Of a DNA stretch of 64,000 nt, positions 58,587 to 64,000 are shown one piece after another. A program made the position numbers and the translations under genes. The DNA comes from JAEUMY01 sp031394355. GTDB taxonomy: Bacteria > Pseudomonadota > Gammaproteobacteria > Burkholderiales > Usitatibacteraceae. Position 1 is the stretch's first letter; each line of letters opens with the position of its first letter. The notes beneath the pieces were generated by a model. That model did not search any database. It had not been told where the DNA came from and saw only the letters and a list, made by a program, of their open reading frames with translations. The stretch spans positions 1-64,000 of the forward strand of contig JANNSU010000054.1 of the NCBI GenBank assembly GCA_031394355.1, written 5' to 3'.

Positions 58587-59474
58587 ATGGAATCGCAGAT
58601 TCAGGCAGCCGTGCTTTTTGCAGATGTCAGTGGCAGCACAAAACTGTATGACAGGGTGGGCGACACCATTGCCCATGCCGCCATTGAAAAGTGCGTCAAC
58701 ATGTTCAAGAAGGTCACGCTGGACAACGGCGGAACCGTGATCAAGACCATCGGCGACGAAGTCATGGCAACGTTTCCCAGTGGCGACCAGGCGGCGCGCG
58801 CCGCTCACACCATGCAAAACGAGATTTCCGAGATGCCTGAACCGGTTGAAGGCGTTCAACTCGGCGCAAGGATCGGATTTCATTTCGGATCTGTTGTACC
58901 CCGGGACAATGATGTTTTCGGAGACTCCGTGAATCTCTCGGCACGATTGACCGGACTCGCTTCGAAAGGCCAGATCATCACGGATGACGAAACGGTGAAG
59001 GGCCTGGCACCACTTTTGAAAACAGACTTCCGTCGTCTCTATTCCATTCCGGTAAAGGGCAAGGCCGACGAGGTCGGCATTTGCGAAATGTTGTGGCAGG
59101 AGAGTGATGACGCGACGACAGTGGCGGCGCCACGAAAGGCAGCACCTCGATCCGTCACGACCCTGTCCCTCCGCTACGACGGCCGAGAGTTGTTGCTGCC
59201 TCGGGACAAAGCCAGTATCACTTTGGGCCGCGATGCAGCAGCTGACATGGTTGTAGCCGATCGAATGGCCTCCCGTATCCACTGTGAAATCGAGCTGCGC
59301 AGTGACAAGTTTGTCCTGTCCGACCGCAGTGCCAACGGGACTTACGTGTCAGTCGAAGGCCAGGGAGAGATGGTGCTTCGGCGCGAGGAAGCGATTCTGC
59401 GTGGAGCGGGCGTGATCACGCTGGGGCAGAGTCGCGAGACCGCCAGCGAGCTCGTCGAGTTCAAGGTTGATTGA
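58587..59474 (+). CDS. Class III nucleotide cyclase with C-terminal FHA domain
   Basis: 295 residues, cytosolic. Residues about 5-175 form a class III adenylate/guanylate cyclase: metal-binding Asp in AAVLFADVSGSTKL, the lysine and second Asp in IKTIGDEVMATF, and FGDSVNLSARL with the Asn and Arg used in catalysis. These residues are intact, and the lysine favours ATP over GTP. Residues about 190-290 are an FHA phosphothreonine-binding domain with ITLGRD, SRIHCEIE and SANGTYV. The cyclase is therefore probably tethered to or controlled by a phosphorylated partner, but no Ser/Thr kinase gene is in the window. GGGAG precedes the ATG. Confidence 0.88.
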   Translation: MESQIQAAVLFADVSGSTKLYDRVGDTIAHAAIEKCVNMFKKVTLDNGGTVIKTIGDEVMATFPSGDQAARAAHTMQNEISEMPEPVEGVQLGARIGFHFGSVVPRDNDVFGDSVNLSARLTGLASKGQIITDDETVKGLAPLLKTDFRRLYSIPVKGKADEVGICEMLWQESDDATTVAAPRKAAPRSVTTLSLRYDGRELLLPRDKASITLGRDAAADMVVADRMASRIHCEIELRSDKFVLSDRSANGTYVSVEGQGEMVLRREEAILRGAGVITLGQSRETASELVEFKVD

Positions 59475-59479
59475 CCCGG

Positions 59480-60241
59480 ATGGGTATCAAGGACTGGTTT
59501 GGCGGCGACAAGAAGAAAACCGAATTCCGGGAAAAGGTGAAGGAGGCCGTCTCAGATGGCCGACTCACGCCCGAGAAGATTGCCGAACTTGAGGCAACCC
59601 GGCAGACGCTGGACGTCGACGATGCATCCGACGACCGAACCAAATTCCGCCGGGAGGCCTACAACGAAGCGGTGAGTGCGGTGAAGGCTGGCGGCAAGCT
59701 GACCGCGGATGAAGCGCGCGAATTGGCGCGAATCCAGAAATTCCTGGCCTTGTCAGATGACCAGATCGAGAAGACCCGTTGGGATCTGGTGCGCCTCAAG
59801 ACATTCACCGACATTCGCGAAGGTCGGCTACCCCAGGTCAGCGCCACACACAATGCGCTGCGGGGCCTGAAGCTGCTGGACGGTGAAGTGCCACACTACT
59901 GCGTGCCGGCAGAAATCCTTTCACTGACTGATCCGGGGACAGAACTCGGTTCTCGATACACCAGAGGGACAGCCTATGTGCTCGGCGCCGGCACTGGCCA
60001 TGAGTTGCCGCTCAAATCCGCACTCCCTCAAGACGCCGGCGTGTTCCTCATGACCAGCTTTCGCATGCTGCTTCGCGCCGAGGGCCACAATCATGGTCTC
60101 GTGATCAAGGAGGTAGAGCAGTTCTACTTCTACCGCGATGGACTTCGCGCAAAGACCCGCAAGGGCAACACGCTGTTCCGCTTCCAGTCAGAGGGCATCG
60201 TAGACGTCGTTGGCGCGCTGCTCGACCACTTCGCGAGGTAA
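59480..60241 (+). CDS. Unknown protein: helical N-terminus plus PH-like C-terminal domain
   Basis: 253 residues from ATG 59480 (MGIKDWFGGDKKK), five bases after the cyclase stop. The N-terminal 115 residues are charged helices with two related segments (VKEAVSDGRLTPEKIAELEATRQ and VSAVKAGGKLTADEARELARIQ) that look like a duplicated TerB-like or EF-hand-like helical hairpin. The C-terminal part (about 140-253), with TAYVLGAGTG, AGVFLMTSFRMLLRAE and GLRAKTRKGNTLFRFQ, resembles a bacterial PH/GRAM-like domain. Being coupled to the FHA-cyclase, it may be its partner. No enzymatic motif is visible. Confidence 0.65.
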   Translation: MGIKDWFGGDKKKTEFREKVKEAVSDGRLTPEKIAELEATRQTLDVDDASDDRTKFRREAYNEAVSAVKAGGKLTADEARELARIQKFLALSDDQIEKTRWDLVRLKTFTDIREGRLPQVSATHNALRGLKLLDGEVPHYCVPAEILSLTDPGTELGSRYTRGTAYVLGAGTGHELPLKSALPQDAGVFLMTSFRMLLRAEGHNHGLVIKEVEQFYFYRDGLRAKTRKGNTLFRFQSEGIVDVVGALLDHFAR

Positions 60242-60247
60242 GGTCCT

Positions 60248-61264
60248 TCAGCTTGCGGGCAAGGGGGCGGGCGGCTCCACGAAGTCAGCGTAATTGAACA
60301 TCGGCAAAGGCGGCGGAAGGCCAAGCTTTATGGCGGATTCAAGCTGCACCTGGAATGAAAATCTTGTCAGTGTTTCCACCGGGATGTTCTTCGGCTGCTG
60401 TTTCTTCACGAGTATCTGTTCAGCCTTGTACGCCGTAAACTGGCCGATGCTGTGATATCGGCTGATCAGCCCAGCAAGCGCACCCGCCTGCATCAACTGC
60501 TCCGTCGACGCGAAGGTCGGCAGCCCATTTTCGAGCGCTGCCGGAATAATGACTTTCTGCGCCTGCGTTCCCAGGAAGGAATCGGGCGGTAGATAGAGCC
60601 ATTCCGCATTCTCCCGCTTCATCTCTGCAATCATCTCGGCCGCACCTTCGGATGTGAGCTTGTTGGCAGAATCCAGCTGGAACTTCTTCTCGACTACCGT
60701 GAAGTTCATCTTCTTTCCAACTTCACGTATCTCTTCAAGAGTCACCACCGAGTTTCGTTCGGTGGGCGAGTACAACACGCCGATTTTCTTGTAGGGTCGA
60801 TAGGCCGCCATTGCGCGCATCTGCGTTTCCGTTGGTGCCACATGGAATACGCCCGTCACGTTTCGCCCTGAAGACTTGAGGCCGGGGACAATTTTCGCAA
60901 GCACCGGCGCGGCAACAAGCGTGAAGACCACAGGAATGTCCGTGATGTGAGACTGCGGATTGGTCTTGTCCAAAGCGCCTACGACACCCAGTGTGACCGA
61001 TGTGCCCCAGGTATATACCAAGTCAGGCTTCGTCTTCCGGATCTCATCGAGGAATCCGGGCATGCGAGTGTTGTCGCGATTAAGGTCCCGGAAAGTGATC
61101 TCGACCGGAATTTTACGGGAAGCAAAGTAGTCCTGAAACCCCTTTTCCACATCTGTCATGCCGCGAAAAGTAATGGCGTAAATGCGAAATGGTCTCTGAG
61201 CTTGCGCAAGGACATCTCCCAGCGGCAGCAGAACCAGCAGGAAAACAATCAACAAGCGAATCAT
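60248..61264 (-). CDS. ABC-type substrate-binding protein, TrpX/PF04392-like
   Basis: 338 residues with a signal peptide (1-20, LLPLGDVLA-QA). The family pattern is ITFRGMTDVEKGFQDYF (near residue 30), DLVYTWGTSVTLGVVGA (near 80), VTGVFHVAPTETQMRAM and IGVLYSPTERNSV (near 155). In other bacteria such proteins precede permease/ATPase genes, but here the gene is last in a minus-strand unit behind a sensor-MFS fusion, overlapping it by four bases. It may present a ligand to the periplasmic sensor domains rather than to an ABC permease. I start at ATG 61264. Confidence 0.82.
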   Translation of the reverse strand: MIRLLIVFLLVLLPLGDVLAQAQRPFRIYAITFRGMTDVEKGFQDYFASRKIPVEITFRDLNRDNTRMPGFLDEIRKTKPDLVYTWGTSVTLGVVGALDKTNPQSHITDIPVVFTLVAAPVLAKIVPGLKSSGRNVTGVFHVAPTETQMRAMAAYRPYKKIGVLYSPTERNSVVTLEEIREVGKKMNFTVVEKKFQLDSANKLTSEGAAEMIAEMKRENAEWLYLPPDSFLGTQAQKVIIPAALENGLPTFASTEQLMQAGALAGLISRYHSIGQFTAYKAEQILVKKQQPKNIPVETLTRFSFQVQLESAIKLGLPPPLPMFNYADFVEPPAPLPAS

Positions 61265-63366
61265 GCGGCAGCCTCCTTGGAGGGTGGATCCAGACGGATC
61301 ATCAAGGCGAACACTATTCCGCAAACCAATACGAATGCGCTGATGGCGACAAATGCGCCCTGGTAGCCATAGTAGATGACAAGGATACTGGCGAGGAGCG
61401 GTCCCAGGGCATTGCCGAGACGTTCAAGCAGCCGATAAACACCGTAAACAGCATCGCTGCCAAATTGGCGAATTTCGTCATGGCAATGATCCGCGACCAG
61501 CGCACTTTGTGCGGCTATCGAAAGTGCCTGCCCGACGCCCATGGTGAAGACCACACCAAAAATCACCCAGAAGCTGGCCGAAGACAACAGCAGGAATCCC
61601 CCGAGGCCGGAGATGCACAGCCCCGCTGCGACAAGGCGTTCGCGCGAAGATCCTTTGTCGGCAGCCGCCGCAGCAATCGGCACGATCAGGACCATCAGCA
61701 CTGCGTAGACCATCAGCATGCGGCCAGCCATCGACTGCGTGCTGCCAATCGACACAATGTAGAGCGGTACGAGATAGAAGCAAACCCCGGTCAGAACCAC
61801 CTTTGCCGGTATGGCCGCCAGCCCCGTCAATGTCATGAACCGGCGGTTGGCGAGGAGCCCCAATATTTCCTTCATCGCAGGGAGCTTGGAGTCTTTGGAC
61901 TCAGCATTGTGTCTGTCGAGCGGCAACAATTGGATTATCGCGATCGAGAGTGCAGCCAGCACCGCCGCCACCGCAAACGACATTCTGTAGCCAATGTTGT
62001 CGGCGAGAATGCCGCCAATGGATGGCCCGCAGACGGTTGCCACCATGATGGCCCCTATGAATAGTGCGAACCCTTTTGCACGATCCCGCGGACCGCTGTG
62101 ATCAAGGATATAGCCCTGGGCTGCGACGAACACCATGGCATACCCGACAGCACAGATGGAACGCCAAAGCAGCAAGTCATAAAGCGTATTCGCCATTGCC
62201 GTGGCAATGAAGCCGATGGTCGCCGTGAACGCGCCAATCATCATCGCGCGGCGTCGGCCAACCCGCTCGCTCCACCCACCCAGATAGGGCTGACCCAGTG
62301 CCACAATCAACATGAACAGCACAATCGGAAGACCAATCACAATTTGTGGGGACAACCCGGGAATGGGCACCAACAGAGTGTTGATGTAGCCAGGCAGGAA
62401 GGACCGGGTTAGCTCTTCGGCCATGATGAACACGAATAGCGGTGCGCGAATGCGATTCAGCCCGGCATCTGTGCCTGTCGGCGAATCGGCCGACGAGCCA
62501 AACCGAAACTTGGCGCGCAGTGCTTCCCATTGCCCCACGACAACCTGAAGCTCCGCACGCTGGCCATAGGATGCTGACTTGAGTGCGGCCTGCAGATCCC
62601 GGGTCAGCATCTGGTAGCGGGAATTCAACTTCACCACCAAGGCGTCGATGGACATGAGAATGCGGCCAATCTCGTCCTGACTGCTGCCGGCAACCCGTGA
62701 GGTGAAGTCACCACTCCGGATTCGGCCCAGTGTTTGAGAGAGGTTGTGAAGGCCGGATTCAAGCCTCGCACCCGCCATGAAGTTGAGGAGTTCAAGCGTG
62801 AAGAACAAGGCAACAACCAGCACCACCAGGATGTCGAGCAGAATCTCCATCACGATACGATCAACGAAGGTTCGATCGATACCGATATGGAGCAAGCCAA
62901 GGGGGCCGCTCTCCGAGGCCAGGGGCAGTGTGACGATGTATTGCCCCCCGACCAGTGTGCTGTCCTGGTTCGGCGTGGACTGTTTGAGCCTCGCCAGTAC
63001 AAGAGGCGATGCAAAGTGAGCCGCACCGCCTTCAGGCTGCTTGCCTGCCTGATACAGGACTTTCCCGGCCATATCGGTAGCCGCCATATAGGCAAACTCA
63101 GGATTGGCCGCAAAGACTTCCGTGAATGCCTTGTCGACGCCATACAGGGCCTTGTAGTCGACACCCGCTGAAACAGCCTTCAGTATCAGGTTACTGACGG
63201 AGGCCCCAACCGTTACGGCTTTCTTGGCCGTTTCCGGGACCAGCTCGGCTTCAAACGTCCGATGCGAAAAGTAGGAATTTGCGGCCAGTGCAAGTATCAC
63301 CAGCAGCATCGTGACGCTGCTGATGCGCCAATAGATCTTCTTGAGGTAGGTGTTTTCCGTGGTCAT
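61261..63366 (-). CDS. Periplasmic sensor-HAMP-MFS permease fusion
   Basis: 701 residues with an unusual architecture. Residues 1-195 resemble a chemoreceptor or kinase front end: TM1 (about 15-33), a periplasmic sensor of about 140 residues with TDMAGKVLYQAGK and a closing PLGLLHIGIDRTFVD strand, and TM2 (about 173-195). Residues about 196-250 are HAMP-like (LSQTLGRIRSGDFTSRV, then SQDEIGRILMSIDALV). After a helical linker, residues about 305-695 are a complete 12-helix MFS permease with motif A GGWSERVGRRRAMMIGAF. It starts at ATG 63366, overlapping the upstream sensor gene (ATGA). This suggests transport gated by a periplasmic signal. The substrate is unknown. Confidence 0.85.
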   Translation of the reverse strand: MTTENTYLKKIYWRISSVTMLLVILALAANSYFSHRTFEAELVPETAKKAVTVGASVSNLILKAVSAGVDYKALYGVDKAFTEVFAANPEFAYMAATDMAGKVLYQAGKQPEGGAAHFASPLVLARLKQSTPNQDSTLVGGQYIVTLPLASESGPLGLLHIGIDRTFVDRIVMEILLDILVVLVVALFFTLELLNFMAGARLESGLHNLSQTLGRIRSGDFTSRVAGSSQDEIGRILMSIDALVVKLNSRYQMLTRDLQAALKSASYGQRAELQVVVGQWEALRAKFRFGSSADSPTGTDAGLNRIRAPLFVFIMAEELTRSFLPGYINTLLVPIPGLSPQIVIGLPIVLFMLIVALGQPYLGGWSERVGRRRAMMIGAFTATIGFIATAMANTLYDLLLWRSICAVGYAMVFVAAQGYILDHSGPRDRAKGFALFIGAIMVATVCGPSIGGILADNIGYRMSFAVAAVLAALSIAIIQLLPLDRHNAESKDSKLPAMKEILGLLANRRFMTLTGLAAIPAKVVLTGVCFYLVPLYIVSIGSTQSMAGRMLMVYAVLMVLIVPIAAAAADKGSSRERLVAAGLCISGLGGFLLLSSASFWVIFGVVFTMGVGQALSIAAQSALVADHCHDEIRQFGSDAVYGVYRLLERLGNALGPLLASILVIYYGYQGAFVAISAFVLVCGIVFALMIRLDPPSKEAAA

Positions 63367-64000
63367 GTGAGCCTCGCGAGCTCTGCCTGGGCAGAGCTCA
63401 ACCCACTATCTGCTTCACGGAGATTCAACTTCATTTGCGCAACAGCTTCACCGAAGGGGCCCTCCGGCGGAGCGTCGGATTCAAGTGCTTTTTGGACGAC
63501 CGCCATGTCTCGGTCAAACTGCCGCATGATCAACATGAGCGCCAGCGGCGCAAGCAAAACCACGATGACCAGTACCGCCAGCGCCGTCAGCAGCAGTTCA
63601 TTGGCGACGCGGCCCGTGGCAGAATCCACGTAGGCGCGTGAATACCGTACAGCCAGAAATCCAACGGTGAGATCGAAGTTGTTCTTGAGCGCAGTTCCTG
63701 TCACCAGCTCTTGCGATTCCTCCACTGACCATTCGTCCTTCTTGTTCATGAGTCGAGACGCATCAAGCCAGCTCTTCGGCGCGGCTTGGCCGGCGCGTCC
63801 CGTTTCGGTGCTGTAGAGCACCTTGCCGGCGGGATCAAAGACATCAATTCCGATTATCAGCGTATCACTCGCCTTTTGGCGGGCAAGCAAGCCGTTGAGA
63901 ATGCCCAGTTCAGCGAAGTTGAGCCCCAATGCAAGCGAAGCCTGAACACTGGTTTCAATGGGGTTGGTCACCACGAGCACGCGTGACCTCACTGTCTCTC
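63363..64000 (-). CDS. Membrane sensor protein (partial, 5' end outside window)
   Basis: About 212 C-terminal residues are visible; the frame stays open to the right edge, so a start at 63992 is not credible. The visible part is a periplasmic ligand-sensing domain like those of receptor kinases (RSRVLVVTNPIETSVQASLALGLNF, then IDVFDPAGKVLYSTETG), a transmembrane helix (about 137-160 of the visible part, LLLTALAVLVIVVLLAPLALMLIM) and a short cytoplasmic helical tail ending in SSAQAELARLT. There is no kinase, GGDEF or receiver domain after the helix, so it is a sensor without an output domain of its own. It overlaps the sensor-MFS gene by four bases. Confidence 0.75.
   Translation of the reverse strand, partial: ETVRSRVLVVTNPIETSVQASLALGLNFAELGILNGLLARQKASDTLIIGIDVFDPAGKVLYSTETGRAGQAAPKSWLDASRLMNKKDEWSVEESQELVTGTALKNNFDLTVGFLAVRYSRAYVDSATGRVANELLLTALAVLVIVVLLAPLALMLIMRQFDRDMAVVQKALESDAPPEGPFGEAVAQMKLNLREADSGLSSAQAELARLT

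Overview
The window is a chromosomal stretch of a betaproteobacterium, most likely Burkholderiales in the broad sense. The evidence is the gene order: a methylcitrate operon of the AcnD/PrpF type beside gntR-sdhCDAB-sdhE-gltA-odhAB-lpdA-zapE, in GC-rich DNA. I cannot name a genus. No rRNA, tRNA, CRISPR array, transposase or phage gene is visible.

Layout. 1-11151 (minus strand): a likely propionyl-CoA unit. In transcription order it holds two CitE-like CoA-ester lyases flanking a mesaconyl-CoA hydratase-like MaoC protein, then prpB, a small unknown gene, prpC, acnD, prpF and an aconitase that runs off the left edge. 11331-24883 (plus): a divergent GntR regulator and the TCA operon (sdhC to sucB, then lpdA and zapE). 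24913-31008 (plus): acuI, prpE, an acyltransferase-like gene, a Mug-type glycosylase, 5-formyl-THF cyclo-ligase and folD. 31077-34667: a small nucleotidyltransferase pair, then DUF1801, a RluF-like synthase, YaeQ and a lipoprotein on the minus strand. 34734-39754: acyl-CoA ligase, hydrolase, PYROXD2-like oxidoreductase and enoyl-CoA hydratase. 39980-48900: a surface/export block with a TPR-barrel (Slam-like) protein, a FecR protein with two barrel-like repeats and a 1659-residue beta-helix/ASH protein. 49046-57381: a branched-chain amino-acid type ABC transporter running straight into etfBA and an acyl-CoA dehydrogenase. 57432-64000: a solute-binding protein, an FHA-coupled nucleotide cyclase with a partner gene, and an unusual minus-strand cassette in which a periplasmic sensor-HAMP module is fused to an MFS permease.

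How it fits together. AcuI (from acryloyl-CoA), PrpE (from propionate) and beta-oxidation enzymes can deliver propionyl-CoA. PrpC, AcnD, PrpF and PrpB convert it to pyruvate and succinate, and the sdh/odh/gltA operon processes the succinate. The Mch/CitE-like genes suggest a second C5-CoA route joining the same node.

Non-coding structure is the most novel part. (1) A 12-bp palindrome, GCGAATATTCGC, occurs 25 times exactly, mostly inside genes, where random expectation is far below one. (2) Two 96-bp intergenic elements (21647-21742 plus, 50522-50617 minus) align without gaps. Nearly all their differences are compensatory changes in three hairpin stems, or lie in loops. (3) A third hairpin element is tandemly duplicated at 43743-43883. 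All three loci carry a half-palindrome GCGAATATTG at one edge. (4) Three long purine/pyrimidine hairpins occur. Two of them sit directly in front of start codons (acnD, livH) that lack a Shine-Dalgarno sequence.
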